Source: Carthagonibacter sp032251515
GTDB taxonomy: Bacteria; Gemmatimonadota; Gemmatimonadetes; Palauibacterales; Palauibacteraceae
DNA length: 64,000 nucleotides
Direction of reading: 5' to 3'
NCBI GenBank assembly: GCA_032251515.1
Contig: JAVVDU010000008.1
Coordinates: 16,758-80,757, forward strand
Part shown: positions 15,790-24,599 of the stretch, in pieces
Position numbering within the stretch: the stretch's first letter is position 1
Layout: every line of letters starts with the position of its first letter
The notes under the pieces: model-generated
Told to the model about the DNA's origin: nothing
Database searches by the model: none
Seen by the model: the letters and a program-made list of their open reading frames with translations, nothing else
Program-made: the position numbers and the translations under genes

Positions 15790-17382
15790 ATGTCCGATCC
15801 GTCGAGACGCCGGCCCGTCCTCGCCGCCCTGCCGCTCGCAGCCGCCTGCCTGCTCGCCCCGGTGCCGCTCGCCGCGCAGGACTGGACGGTGGATGACCCG
15901 GAGGTCCGAGCGATCGTGGCGGAGGGCCTGGAGCGTTCCCGTCTCGAGGACCTCGCCGGGGCTCTGGTGGACTCGATCGGGGCCCGCCTGGCGGGGACCC
16001 CGTCGTACGACGCCGCGGCGGACTGGGTGGCGGCGCAGTACGCGGCGTGGGGCATTCCCGTCCGCCAGGAGGAGGCCGGCACGTGGACCGGCTGGCGGCA
16101 GGGGTTCACGCACGTCGACCTGCTGGAGCCGCGCCGGCGGACGCTGGAGGCGATTCCGCTCGCGTTCAGTCCCGGCACCGGCGGCCCGGTGGAGGGCCCC
16201 GTGGTGACGATCCCCGCGGACCTGACGGAAGAGACGGCGGAGGAGTGGCTCGGCACGATCGAGGGCGCCTTCGTCCTCGCGATGCCGGCAGAGCCGACGT
16301 GCCGCGCCCGCCAGGAGCTCGAGGCGAACGCCCGCCCGGAGACGGTGGCGCGGATCGACTCCCTGCGCGACGCGTCGCGGGCCGCGGGCTTCCGCGCCCT
16401 GTCGGCGCTCGGGACGGAGTCGCGGAACCCCGTCCGGGCCATCGCGCGGCTCGCCGCGGGGCGGCCGGCGGGCATCGTCGTCTCGTGGTGGTCGGAGGGC
16501 TGGGGGGCCAACAAGGTGTTCGACGCCCCGACGCCGGATGTCCCGTCGTTCAGCCTGAGCTGCGAGGACTACGGACTCGTGCACCGGCTCGCCGCCGCCG
16601 GCCGGAGCCCGCGGCTGCGCGCCGACCTGACGGCCGAGCGCACGGGCGTGGTACCGCACCGCAACGTGATCGCCGAGATCCGCGGCGCCACGCGACCCGA
16701 CGAGTACGTCGTCCTGTCGGCGCACCTGGATTCCTGGCACGCGGCGAGCGGCGCCACGGACAACGGCACGGGGACGCTGATGGTCATGGAGGCGATGCGC
16801 CTGCTGCAGGAGGCGGGCGTCCGACCCGACCGCACGATCCTCGCCGGGCACTGGGCGGGCGAGGAGATGGGGCTGATCGGCTCGCGCGCCTTCGTGGAGG
16901 ATCACCCGGAGGTGCTGGAGGGCCTTCAGGCCGCGTTCAACCAGGACAACGGGACGTGGCGGATCGAGCGGATCGAGGGGCAGGGGTTCCTGCGGGCGGG
17001 CGAGCGGATCGGGCGCTGGATCGCCGACGTGCCCCGCGGCATCGCGGGCGACATCGCCCTCGAGTTCCCGGGCGGGCAGAACAACCGGGGCAGCGATCAC
17101 ACGACGTTCGTGTGCGCCGGCGCGCCCGGGTTCCGGCTCCAGTCGCCGTACGACGAGTACCGGCAGTACACGTGGCACACCGAGCTCGACACGTACGACA
17201 AGATCGTGTTCGACGACCTGCGGTCGAACGCCGTGCTGGCCGCGATCCTGGCCCGGGCCGCCGCGAACGACCCCGAGACGACGCCGCGCGACCGGGCCCT
17301 GCTGCCGCCCGACGCCCGGACGGGCGAGCCGCGTGCCTGGATGGAATGCCGGCCCGCGCAGCGCGCGCCGCGCAGCCGCTGA
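15790..17382 (+). CDS. Exported M28-family zinc peptidase
   Basis: A 530-residue protein with a signal peptide (about residues 1-28, ending PLAAQ) and a two-zinc M28 peptidase domain in the C-terminal half. The likely metal and catalytic residues are in SAHLDSWH (His/Asp), ATDNGTG (bridging Asp), GEEMGLIGS (catalytic Glu and ligand Glu), NQDNGT (Asp) and GSDHTTF (His), with a late WHTELDTYDK segment. The N-terminal half includes a PA-like insert with DLTEETAEEWLG. It likely degrades peptides in the periplasm or outside the cell. The start ATG 15790 follows a GGGAAGGGAA purine stretch. Confidence 0.9.
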   Translation: MSDPSRRRPVLAALPLAAACLLAPVPLAAQDWTVDDPEVRAIVAEGLERSRLEDLAGALVDSIGARLAGTPSYDAAADWVAAQYAAWGIPVRQEEAGTWTGWRQGFTHVDLLEPRRRTLEAIPLAFSPGTGGPVEGPVVTIPADLTEETAEEWLGTIEGAFVLAMPAEPTCRARQELEANARPETVARIDSLRDASRAAGFRALSALGTESRNPVRAIARLAAGRPAGIVVSWWSEGWGANKVFDAPTPDVPSFSLSCEDYGLVHRLAAAGRSPRLRADLTAERTGVVPHRNVIAEIRGATRPDEYVVLSAHLDSWHAASGATDNGTGTLMVMEAMRLLQEAGVRPDRTILAGHWAGEEMGLIGSRAFVEDHPEVLEGLQAAFNQDNGTWRIERIEGQGFLRAGERIGRWIADVPRGIAGDIALEFPGGQNNRGSDHTTFVCAGAPGFRLQSPYDEYRQYTWHTELDTYDKIVFDDLRSNAVLAAILARAAANDPETTPRDRALLPPDARTGEPRAWMECRPAQRAPRSR

Positions 17383-17405
17383 ACCCGCGGGAGCGGGCGG
17401 GAGCG

Positions 17406-17428
17406 CGCCGGGGCGGGCAGCCCCGGCG
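17406..17428. terminator. Hairpin terminator between M28 gene and tRNA-Arg
   Basis: A perfect 9-bp inverted repeat (CGCCGGGGC) with a 5-nt loop lies 23 bp after the peptidase stop and 8 bp beyond the 3' end of the convergent tRNA, so it may serve both. Confidence 0.6.
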
Positions 17429-17436
17429 TGTCGCGA

Positions 17437-17510
17437 TACGCCCGGAGGGACTCGAACCCCCAACCTTCTGGTCCGAAGCCAGACGCTCTATCCGATTGAG
17501 CTACGGGCGC
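17437..17510 (-). tRNA. tRNA-Arg (anticodon UCG)
   Basis: On the minus strand the sequence folds as a full cloverleaf of 74 nt. It has a 7-bp acceptor stem GCGCCCG/CGGGCGU, a D arm with GCTC/GAGC, an anticodon stem TCTGG/CCAGA with loop CTTCGGA (anticodon TCG), a 5-nt variable loop and the TTCGAGT T-loop. Discriminator A follows; CCA is not encoded. The anticodon reads CGA and, by wobble, CGG codons for arginine. Confidence 0.95.
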
Positions 17511-17589
17511 TCCGCCGACCGGAGGCGTACGCTAGCCGCGTGCCACGAGAGGCACAACCGCTCTGGAAACGCCCCCGCCCCCGTTCCGG

Positions 17590-18774
17590 TCACTCGTAGG
17601 CCGGAATTCCCGTGATCGCCTGTCCCAGGATGAGTCCGTGGATGTCGTGCGTCCCCTCGTACGTGTACACCGACTCGAGGTTCGCCATGTGGCGCATCGA
17701 CTGGTACTCGACGAGGATACCGTTCCCGCCGAGCAGCCGCCGCGCCTCGCGCGCGCACTCGCACGCCATGTTCACGTTGTTCCGCTTGGCCAGCGAGACC
17801 TGCTGGGCCGTCGCGGCCCCGGCATCCTTCAGCCGTCCGAGCTGCAGGGCGAGGAGCTGGGCCTTGGTGATCTCCGTGAGCATGTCGGCCAGGCGCGTCT
17901 GCTGGATCTGGGTGGCCGCGATCGGCTTGCCGCCGAACTGGACCCGGTTCAGCGCGTAGTCGCGCGCCTCGATGAAGCACGCCATCGCGGCGCCGATCCC
18001 GCCCCACGCGATGCCGTAGCGCGCCTGCGTGAGGCACATCAGCGGGCTCTTGAGCCCGTCCGACGCGGGAAGCAGGTTCGCGTCCGGGACGCGGACGTCC
18101 TGCAGCACGAGCTCGCTCGTGTCGGAGGCGAGCAGCGAGAGCTTTCCCTCCTGGTTCTTCGCCGAGAAGCCCTCCCGGTCCGTCTCGACGATGAACCCGC
18201 GGATCGACTTCTGGTCGTCGAGCTCTCCCGTCTTGGCCCAGATGATCGCCACGTCGGCCATCGAGCCGCTGGTGATCCACATCTTGGCGCCGTTCAGGAC
18301 CCACTCGTCGCCGTCCTTCACCGCGCGGGTCAGCATCCCGCCGGGATTCGACCCGAAGTCGGGCTCGGTCAGGCCGAAGCAGCCGATGACCTCGCCGGTC
18401 GCCAGCTTCGGCAGCCACTCGCGGCGCTGCTCCTCGGAGCCGAAGGCGAAGATCGGGTACATCACGAGCGCGCCCTGCACGGACGCGAAGGAGCGGATCC
18501 CCGAGTCGCCGCGCTCGAGCTCCTGCATGATCAGGCCGTAGGCGACGTTGTTCAGTCCCGCGCAGCCGTACTCCTCTGGGAGGTTCGCCCCGTAGAAGCC
18601 CAGTTCGCCCATCCCGGGGATGAGGTCCGTCGGAAACGTGCGGCCGACGTAATGCTCGTTGATCACGGGCATCACTTCGTCATCCACCCACTCCCGGACC
18701 ATGTCCCGGACGGCCCGCTCCTCCTCGCTCAGCAGCCCGTCCACGCCGTAGAAGTCCACGCCGTCGAATGCCAT
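17590..18774 (-). CDS. Acyl-CoA dehydrogenase, glutaryl-CoA dehydrogenase type
   Basis: A 394-residue FAD flavoenzyme. The fold signatures are GCFGLTEPDFGSNPGG (substrate/FAD loop), KMWITSGSMAD, RVPDANLL and the C-terminal YEGTHDIHGLILGQAITG. Glu373 in YEGTHD is the expected catalytic base, in the position used by glutaryl-CoA dehydrogenases. This tail and the FASVQGALVMYPIFAFGS segment are much closer to glutaryl-CoA dehydrogenase than to the short-chain enzymes. It may act in lysine/tryptophan breakdown, converting glutaryl-CoA to crotonyl-CoA; another short acyl-CoA substrate remains possible. It stands alone, 68 bp after a small zinc-ribbon gene. Confidence 0.88.
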   Translation of the reverse strand: MAFDGVDFYGVDGLLSEEERAVRDMVREWVDDEVMPVINEHYVGRTFPTDLIPGMGELGFYGANLPEEYGCAGLNNVAYGLIMQELERGDSGIRSFASVQGALVMYPIFAFGSEEQRREWLPKLATGEVIGCFGLTEPDFGSNPGGMLTRAVKDGDEWVLNGAKMWITSGSMADVAIIWAKTGELDDQKSIRGFIVETDREGFSAKNQEGKLSLLASDTSELVLQDVRVPDANLLPASDGLKSPLMCLTQARYGIAWGGIGAAMACFIEARDYALNRVQFGGKPIAATQIQQTRLADMLTEITKAQLLALQLGRLKDAGAATAQQVSLAKRNNVNMACECAREARRLLGGNGILVEYQSMRHMANLESVYTYEGTHDIHGLILGQAITGIPAYE

Positions 18775-18842
18775 GTCTTCGTCCGTTCCTGGTTTCGAAT
18801 TCGTGGGGCGTCCGTCGGCCCCGGGGCGTCGTTCCGCCCGGC

Positions 18843-19178
18843 TCAGCTCCGGTCGCGGCTGCGGTACCAGCCGCGAACCACCTCGCGGCCGATCCGCATT
18901 CCGAGGTAGTACGCCGCGGCGAGCGGGATCGCCCACGCGTACACCGGAAAGTAGCCGCGTGTCCCCTCGATGAAGATCCACACGGCGAAGGGGAGAGTCA
19001 CGAGGGCGGCGATCGCGTGCTGCCCGCGCGCCGCCGCGCTCTCCAGTGCTCCGTGACACTGCGGGCACCAGCGTCCGTCGTCCAGGGTGGACTCGGGAAA
19101 CTCGGTCCCGCAGCGCCGGCAGGCCTCGAGCGGCTCCGAGCCGGGCGCCGCGACCTCGAGCCGTCTACGCGCCGGCAT
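18843..19178 (-). CDS. Zinc-ribbon membrane protein of unknown function
   Basis: About 111 residues from ATG 19178, overlapping the end of the dehydrogenase gene before it by 14 bp (an in-frame ATG at 19199 is also possible). The N-terminal half carries a zinc-ribbon pattern, CRRCGTEFP then WCPQCHG. The C-terminal half has two hydrophobic helices (LVTLPFAVWIFIEG and the YAWAIPLAAAYYLG region) and an Arg-rich end. I do not recognise a named family. The position suggests co-transcription with the isocitrate-dehydrogenase-like gene, but no functional link is evident. Confidence 0.65.
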   Translation of the reverse strand: MPARRRLEVAAPGSEPLEACRRCGTEFPESTLDDGRWCPQCHGALESAAARGQHAIAALVTLPFAVWIFIEGTRGYFPVYAWAIPLAAAYYLGMRIGREVVRGWYRSRDRS

Positions 19179-20190
19179 CGAGCTTCGCGATGACCGCATC
19201 GGCGAACGCCTCCGTTCCGGCGCTTCCTCCGAGGTCGGCCGTCACCGTGAGGCTCTCCGTGACCACCGCCGTGAGGGCGCCCCGGATCCGCGATGCGGTC
19301 TCCTGCTGGCCCAGGTGCTCGAGCAGCAGGCAGCCGGCGAGAAGCAGCGCCGAGGGGTTCGCGATGCCGCGCCCGGCGATGTCGGGCGCCGAGCCGTGCA
19401 CCGCCTCGAAGATGGCCACGTTGCGGCCGATGTTGACGCCCGGCGCGAACCCGAGCCCGCCCACCAGCCCGGCCGCGAGGTCCGAGAGGATGTCCCCGAA
19501 CATGTTCTCGGTCACGACGACGTCGAACGGCGAGGGATCGAGCACCATCTGCATCGCCGTCGCGTCGACGATCCGGTCCTCGAACTCGATCGCGCCGGCG
19601 TAGGTCTTCGCGACTTCGCGGCCCACTTCGAGGAACAGGCCCTGCGTGTACTTCAGGATGTTCGCCTTGTGCACGAGCGTGACCTTCTTCCGTCCGTGCT
19701 CGAGGGCGTACTCGAACGCGTACCGCACGATGCGGTCCGATCCGTATCGCGTGATGAGCATCACCGACTCGGCCACGGCGCGCGGGTCCTGGTGCATTCC
19801 GATGTAGTGCTCGATCCCGGCGTACAGTCCCTCGGTGTTCTCCCGCACGATGACGAAGTCGATGTCCTCGTAGCGGCCGCCCGGCACGATCGTCCGCGCC
19901 GGGCGGACGTTGGCGTACAGGTCGAAATGCTTGCGCAGCGCGACGTTGATCGAGCGGAAGCCCGCACCGATCGGCGTGGTGAGCGGGCCCTTGAGGGCGA
20001 AGCGGTTCCGCTCGATCGAATCGAGCGTCTCCTGCGGCAACAGGTCGTGCCCCTGCTCGACCGCCGCCAGCCCGGCCTGCCGCACGTCCCACTCGATCCG
20101 GGCGCCCGCGGCCTCGATCACCCGCACGGTGGCATCCGAGATCGCGGGACCGATCCCGTCGCCGGGAACGAGAGTCACCGTGTGCGTCAC
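19165..20190 (-). CDS. NAD-dependent isocitrate dehydrogenase-like enzyme (isocitrate/isopropylmalate family)
   Basis: A 341-residue decarboxylating dehydrogenase. It starts at GTG 20190, overlapping the previous stop as GTGA. Family motifs include LVPGDGIGP, LRKHFDLYANVRPA (the substrate-binding Arg cluster of the eukaryote-like NAD-IDH type), RENTEGLYAGIEH, the lysine-bearing VHKANILKYTQG, and the metal-binding Asp region NMFGDILSDLAAGL, followed by the adenosine-binding VHGSAPDIAG. The Leu/Asn pattern favours isocitrate over isopropylmalate, and no leuC/leuD is nearby. Homoisocitrate dehydrogenase is the other possibility. Its likely role is the oxidative decarboxylation step of the TCA cycle. 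Confidence 0.85.
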   Translation of the reverse strand: MTHTVTLVPGDGIGPAISDATVRVIEAAGARIEWDVRQAGLAAVEQGHDLLPQETLDSIERNRFALKGPLTTPIGAGFRSINVALRKHFDLYANVRPARTIVPGGRYEDIDFVIVRENTEGLYAGIEHYIGMHQDPRAVAESVMLITRYGSDRIVRYAFEYALEHGRKKVTLVHKANILKYTQGLFLEVGREVAKTYAGAIEFEDRIVDATAMQMVLDPSPFDVVVTENMFGDILSDLAAGLVGGLGFAPGVNIGRNVAIFEAVHGSAPDIAGRGIANPSALLLAGCLLLEHLGQQETASRIRGALTAVVTESLTVTADLGGSAGTEAFADAVIAKLDAGA

Positions 20191-20711
20191 GAGTCCTTCC
20201 TCACGTAGCGGGGGCTGTATTCGTAGTCCACCGTTTCCTCGCCGTACTCGATGAGCTCCAGGACGTAGCTGGGCCGGTTCGTCCCCTCGAGGCGGGCTCG
20301 CCCCGCCAGCGCGATGGCCCTTCGCCAGGTCACGGAATTCAGGCCGCCCCGTTCCAGGAGCACCCGGGCCACCCGGTGCCCCTGCTCGTCCAGCGTGGTG
20401 ACCCGGACCCCCCCCACGCCCTCGAACGTCTCGAGCAGGTCGCGGGTCTGCGGCGAGAACAGGTACACGTAGGGCCCGAACTTCGCCCACACCTGCCCGC
20501 CGCGTCGCAGCTGGTCGGCCTCCTGCACCGCGGTCACGTCGATCACGTTGCCCGTGAGCTCGGCCCGCACGTCTTCGCCGTACACGCCGCGCAGGTCGTC
20601 CGGCGACGGCAGCGCGGGGCCCGGCTCTCCGCCGCCGCACGCGGCCGTGGCCGCCGCGGCCGCCACGAGCAGGGACAGGATGCGCCGCGCCGGGCGCCAC
20701 CGGCCGCTCAC
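20187..20711 (-). CDS. Lipoprotein of unknown function
   Basis: A 174-residue protein. It has an Arg-rich start, a hydrophobic core and a lipobox-like ATAAC near residue 25, so it is probably lipidated and membrane-anchored. The mature part contains VYGEDVRAELTGNVIDVTAV and VWAKFGPYVYLFSP, an alternating beta pattern without a motif I can name, and an acidic/aromatic C-terminus. It overlaps the flanking genes by 4 bp on both sides and so belongs to the same translationally coupled string. Confidence 0.65.
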   Translation of the reverse strand: MSGRWRPARRILSLLVAAAAATAACGGGEPGPALPSPDDLRGVYGEDVRAELTGNVIDVTAVQEADQLRRGGQVWAKFGPYVYLFSPQTRDLLETFEGVGGVRVTTLDEQGHRVARVLLERGGLNSVTWRRAIALAGRARLEGTNRPSYVLELIEYGEETVDYEYSPRYVRKDS

Positions 20712-21451
20712 GAGGGGGCCACCTGGCGCGCGACGCGCGCGGCGAGGCTCGCCAGCAGGGCCGGCGACCCGGCCGGCGCCGGGTCACCCGCGACCTCGCC
20801 GTGCCACAGCACCGCGCTGCGCCGAATGTCGATGAGCGCGAGAAGCAGGCGGGCCCGCCACGGGGTCTCCCCGTCCGCCTTTCCGTCGCCCTCTCCGTCG
20901 CCCTCTCCGTCAGGACCACCCGGACCACCCGCGGCGCCCGCGGACGCGGTGTCGCGCTCCAGCCGCAGGCGGACGGGCAGCACCACGTACCGGGTGTCGA
21001 ACAGCGCCGCCAGCACGCGCAACTCGCCGTGCAGCGGCTCGTAGAGCTGGTCGCGCCGATCCGGCTCGACCAGCAGACCCTGGTAGGCGAGGTGGCGGGG
21101 ATCCAGCCGCAGCGTCGGATTGCGCTCCGCGCGGCGCACCACCGCCTCCGGCAGCGCCCAGCTGCCGGCGCCGCGCCGCTCGCCGAGCGCGAAGGCGAGC
21201 TCGGCGTCGAGCGTCCGCAGCAGCTCCTCGCCGGAGACGCCGCCGCCCGCCGCGGCAACCGCGGCCGCCGGGGACGTCGCCGCCACGGACTGGGCCGGGA
21301 CGACGACGACCGGCGTGCCGTAGGGAAACCGCGGCATGACCGACTCCTGGGCCACGGCGCCGCCCACCGGGACCAGCGCCGCCACGAGCGGCGCGAGGCC
21401 CGCGGCGGCGACACCTGCCGCCCGTCTCCTCCGTCCGGATCCGTTCCTCAA
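20708..21451 (-). CDS. Exported protein of unknown function
   Basis: About 247 residues from TTG 21451; this start overlaps the phosphodiesterase stop as TTGA, and gives an Arg-rich signal peptide (cleavage probable after GGAVAQ). The mature part has an Ala/Gly-rich linker, a conserved-looking core (RHLAYQGLLVEPDRRDQLYEP, VLAALFDTRYVVLP), a run of Asp-Gly-Glu repeats (DGEGDGEGDGKADGE) and ends SALVARQVAPS-like. The core resembles predicted proteins that build curli-like or CsgG-like assemblies only in broad pattern. I do not assign a family. Confidence 0.6.
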   Translation of the reverse strand: MRNGSGRRRRAAGVAAAGLAPLVAALVPVGGAVAQESVMPRFPYGTPVVVVPAQSVAATSPAAAVAAAGGGVSGEELLRTLDAELAFALGERRGAGSWALPEAVVRRAERNPTLRLDPRHLAYQGLLVEPDRRDQLYEPLHGELRVLAALFDTRYVVLPVRLRLERDTASAGAAGGPGGPDGEGDGEGDGKADGETPWRARLLLALIDIRRSAVLWHGEVAGDPAPAGSPALLASLAARVARQVAPS

Positions 21452-22215
21452 TCCTCGCCGTTCCCTTCCCGGCCGCGCGCGCCCAGCAGCGACGCCGCGA
21501 GGCGCACATCGTTCGTGATGATCCCGTCCACCTGATACTCCGCGAGACGCCGCAGGGTCGTCGCATCGTCCACCGTCCACACCTGCACGGTGCGCCCAGA
21601 GTCGCGGACCCGGGCCACGAAGTCGCGCGTCACGAGCGTCCGTCCGTCCGCCCGCAGCGGCACCTGAACGACCTCCGGCACCTCGCGCGGCGCCGCCGCC
21701 GCCAGCCAGCCCGGTTCGGCGGCGATCCGGGCCGCCTGGGCCACCGAGGTGGCCCGGCGGCCCCGGTAGGCCCGGAACGCGTCGCCCTCCGTGTCCTCAT
21801 CGACGTACAGGATCGTCCGCTCCGTCCGCCGGAAACGCTCGATGCAGTGGACCACGTCCCACGCCGCCGCGGGGTCCTTGACGTCGACCGTGATCTCGAG
21901 CCCGGGATACCGCGCGAAGACTTCCTCGAGCACCGGGACCCGAACCGGACCGGCCGCCCCGGGGGTCCCGGGACCGCCCGCGGACACGTCCGCCGCGCGC
22001 ACCGCCGCGGTCGTCATGTCGACCACCCGGCCCGGCACCCCGGCCGTGCGGTCGAGCGTCGGGTCGTGGATCACCAGGAGCGCCCCGTCGGCGCTCCGTC
22101 GCACGTCGAGCTCCAGCGCGTCCGCGCCCAGGGCGAGGCCGAGGTCGAACGCCGGCAACGTGTTCTCCGGCGCCTCCGCGGCCGCTCCGCGGTGCGCCAC
22201 GATCCGCGGTCTCAC
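21448..22215 (-). CDS. Glycerophosphodiester phosphodiesterase
   Basis: A 255-residue cytoplasmic-type GDPD of the TIM-barrel fold, which splits glycerophosphodiesters to glycerol-3-phosphate and an alcohol. The start GTG 22215 overlaps the previous stop (GTGA). Signatures are IVAHRGAAAEAPENTLPAF (catalytic His and Arg), ELDVRRSADGALLVIHDPTLDRT (metal Glu/Asp and second His), EITVDVKD and the late VQVWTVDD and QVDGIITND. There is no signal peptide. It is part of a six-gene minus-strand string running from the nucleotidyltransferase. Confidence 0.9.
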   Translation of the reverse strand: MRPRIVAHRGAAAEAPENTLPAFDLGLALGADALELDVRRSADGALLVIHDPTLDRTAGVPGRVVDMTTAAVRAADVSAGGPGTPGAAGPVRVPVLEEVFARYPGLEITVDVKDPAAAWDVVHCIERFRRTERTILYVDEDTEGDAFRAYRGRRATSVAQAARIAAEPGWLAAAAPREVPEVVQVPLRADGRTLVTRDFVARVRDSGRTVQVWTVDDATTLRRLAEYQVDGIITNDVRLAASLLGARGREGNGED

Positions 22216-22829
22216 CTGTCGCCTCCTCCCCCCAGCCGGTCGAAGCGGAGCCGCGTGCCGACGTGCAGGGCCGCGTGGGCGACGTCGGAGACGAGGCTCC
22301 CGTGCAGCTCGGCGAACAGGCCGATGAACCCTCCCTCGAACGCCGGGACCTCCAGTCCGGCGAGGCCCTCGAGACCCGGGTGAAAGCCGTCCCGGCCCTC
22401 CTGGTCGCCCTCGAAGCCCGCGAAGCGGGCCGACACGACGTGCGCGCCGGCTCCCAGGCCGGCGTAGGCCGTGGCGCGGCCGAGCGGGAAGGCGCGGCGC
22501 AGCGAGATGCTGAACACCGTGTCGTCGACGTCGACGACGCGACCATCGGCCAGCTCGTCCTCCGACGTCCAGAAGCGGAACCCGAACCGCAGCGACGCCC
22601 CGGACACGAGGAGGTCGGCGACGTCGGCCGCCACGCCGTAGGACAGCCCCGCCTCGGCGTCGCGGACCACCACCCCCCCGAGACCGACATCCAGGGAGGC
22701 GAACCGGACGTCGCGCCCCCCACCCGTCTCGTCCGCGAGGGCCTGCGCCGGCGCGGGCCGGGCCGGCAGCGCGGCGAGCCAGAGCGCGGCGAGGGCCGCT
22801 TCCCGCGGCCCCCACCGGATTCCGTTCAT
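22212..22829 (-). CDS. Outer-membrane beta-barrel protein, unknown function
   Basis: A 205-residue protein with a signal peptide (about residues 1-29, ending APAQA) and an alternating hydrophobic/polar pattern rich in Gly, Phe and Arg, with a terminal strand LHVGTRLRFDRL. These features fit a small 8-10 stranded outer-membrane barrel. No substrate or family is evident. It overlaps its neighbours by 4 bp on both sides. Confidence 0.65.
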   Translation of the reverse strand: MNGIRWGPREAALAALWLAALPARPAPAQALADETGGGRDVRFASLDVGLGGVVVRDAEAGLSYGVAADVADLLVSGASLRFGFRFWTSEDELADGRVVDVDDTVFSISLRRAFPLGRATAYAGLGAGAHVVSARFAGFEGDQEGRDGFHPGLEGLAGLEVPAFEGGFIGLFAELHGSLVSDVAHAALHVGTRLRFDRLGGGGDR

Positions 22830-23092
22830 CCGCGCGTCCGGCGTCCCGCGCGCGGCGCCTCGGCGCCCGCCGTCCGGGGCGCCGCCGACCCCGCGCGGGG
22901 AGGCGGCAGGGCTCGCGTGCCGCCCGCCACCGCCAGGACTCCGATCACCGCCGCCGCCACGGCCGCCCAGCCGCGCCCCGTCGCCGCGAAGCCGAACGCC
23001 GAGAACGCGACGGCTACGCCGGTCAGGACGACCGACAGGGCCACCGCGCCCGCCGCGGCCCGGGCGGGCCGCCGGACCCCGTCAGGCGACAT
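22826..23092 (-). CDS. Small two-helix membrane protein
   Basis: An 88-residue protein with two hydrophobic segments (about residues 12-32 and 40-58) and a basic Pro/Arg/Ala-rich tail. ATG 23092 overlaps the nucleotidyltransferase stop by 11 bp; ATG 23104 would add four residues. No family is recognised. The coupling to its neighbours supports a real gene. Confidence 0.5.
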   Translation of the reverse strand: MSPDGVRRPARAAAGAVALSVVLTGVAVAFSAFGFAATGRGWAAVAAAVIGVLAVAGGTRALPPPRAGSAAPRTAGAEAPRAGRRTRG

Positions 23093-24068
23093 CCGCCTCG
23101 GCATGGTCGCCGAGCGACACGGAGCCGCGCAGGCCGCGCAGGCGCGCCTCGTCCCCCACCAGGGAGGAGGTCAGCTCGCAATCCTCCACGACGGCCCCGG
23201 CGCCGACGATCGTGTCGCGCAACCGGCTGCGGCGCACCACGGCGCCCGACGCGATGCTGACGTTCGGTCCGAGTGCGACATCCTCGAGCTCGACGTCCTC
23301 CGCCACGCACACCGGGTCCTCCACCCGGACGCCGGCGCGCTCCGGCGGCCGCCGCGCCGCGCCCGCCAGCAGCACCCGGCGGTTCGTGTCGATCAGCGTC
23401 TCCCGCTTCCCGCAGTCCCACCACTCCGACACCTCGGCCGTGAGCAGCCGCGAGCCCCGGTCGATCATGTACTGGAAGGCGTCGGTGAGGAAGTACTCGC
23501 CCAGCCGGGTCGGCCCATCCATCACGTGCCGGATTCCCTCGAACATCCGCTCCACGTCCCGGATGTAGTACAGGCCGATGTTCGCGAGGCGGGATACGGG
23601 CTCGCTCGGCTTCTCCACGATCCGCCGCATGAACCCGTCCTCGTCCCGCACGATCACGCCGAACCGCTGGTAGTCTTCGACCTCCTTGGCCCACACGATC
23701 CCGTCCACGTCCGGACGGCGGCGGATCAGGCCGAGGTCGGCGTCGAACAGCGTGTCCACGAACACGATGAGCACCGGCCCCGTGACGAAGGGTTCGGCCA
23801 GCCCGATCGCGTCGGCCGTGCCGAGCTGCTCCTCCTGCACGACGGGCCGGAACCGCAGGCCCGGGTGCGCCTCTGCGAGATGCGCCTCGATCCGGTCGGC
23901 CAGGTGACCCGTGATCCCGATGACCTCGTCCACGCCGGCCTCGCCCAGCCGCTCCAGCACGTGGTCCAGGACCGGCCGGTTCCCGACTCGCAGGAGGGGC
24001 TTGGGGCGGGCGTGCGTGTGCGGGCGGAGCCGGGTACCCTTGCCGGCGAGCGGGAGAATCGCTTGCAT
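23082..24068 (-). CDS. Sugar nucleotidyltransferase with left-handed beta-helix tail
   Basis: A 328-residue enzyme of the glucose-1-phosphate nucleotidyltransferase family. The N-terminal domain shows the nucleotide loop LPLAGKGTRLRP, the RPKPLL lysine, FVDTLFDADL with the metal Asp, and WWDCGKRETLIDTN near the end of the domain. The C-terminal part (from about residue 250) has hexapeptide-like repeats (VEDPVCVAEDVELEDVAL). It would form an activated sugar (for example dTDP- or UDP-glucose) for surface polysaccharide; the exact sugar cannot be read. It is the first gene of a six-gene string, and starts at ATG 24068. Confidence 0.85.
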   Translation of the reverse strand: MQAILPLAGKGTRLRPHTHARPKPLLRVGNRPVLDHVLERLGEAGVDEVIGITGHLADRIEAHLAEAHPGLRFRPVVQEEQLGTADAIGLAEPFVTGPVLIVFVDTLFDADLGLIRRRPDVDGIVWAKEVEDYQRFGVIVRDEDGFMRRIVEKPSEPVSRLANIGLYYIRDVERMFEGIRHVMDGPTRLGEYFLTDAFQYMIDRGSRLLTAEVSEWWDCGKRETLIDTNRRVLLAGAARRPPERAGVRVEDPVCVAEDVELEDVALGPNVSIASGAVVRRSRLRDTIVGAGAVVEDCELTSSLVGDEARLRGLRGSVSLGDHAEADVA

Positions 24069-24200
24069 GCGTCCCTCGCGGACGTTCTGATGCAGATGTA
24101 AGGACGGCGGGAACGTACCGGAGCCGCCGGGGAGCGGCAACCGGTCCCGGACCCGCCGGCGGGCTCACCCTCCAGGCCGGCCGCGCCGGACGGAGACGCG

Positions 24201-24593
24201 ATGCGCGACGGCGGACCCCGGCGGGCGGACGTCCCCCGTACGGTGATGGACACGCGGCGTGACGAAGGCCTGGAGGGCCGCCTGTACGCCGTGTCCTTCG
24301 CCCGCGTGTGGGACGCGCTGGGAGAGGTGATCGGGCGGCGCCCCGGCTGGACGCTCGTGCACGCGGACGAGGACCTCGGTCTCCTCACGGCCCGCCGCCG
24401 CATTCTCCTGCCGGCGCTGACCTCCGACGTCAGCGTGTGGGTCCGTCTCGACGAGCACGGGCTGACCCGGGTCGACGTCCGCGCTGCCGGGCGGGCACGG
24501 CCGGCGGGCCCCGATCGGCAGCGCCGCGCCGTGCACCGCCTTCTCGCGGCGCTGGACCGCGCCCTCGGTCCCGGGGCCCGCCTCCGCGACTGA
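24201..24593 (+). CDS. Small protein, DUF1499-like
   Basis: A 130-residue soluble protein with GGAG 6 bp before the ATG. The core (about residues 25-115) contains VWDALGEVIGRRPGW, DEDLGLLTARRR and DVSVWVRLDEHGLTRVDVRA, a beta-rich pattern similar to the DUF1499 group as I remember it. There is no signal peptide. It is a single gene between divergent and convergent neighbours. The function is unknown. Confidence 0.6.
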   Translation: MRDGGPRRADVPRTVMDTRRDEGLEGRLYAVSFARVWDALGEVIGRRPGWTLVHADEDLGLLTARRRILLPALTSDVSVWVRLDEHGLTRVDVRAAGRARPAGPDRQRRAVHRLLAALDRALGPGARLRD

Positions 24594-24599
24594 CCCGCG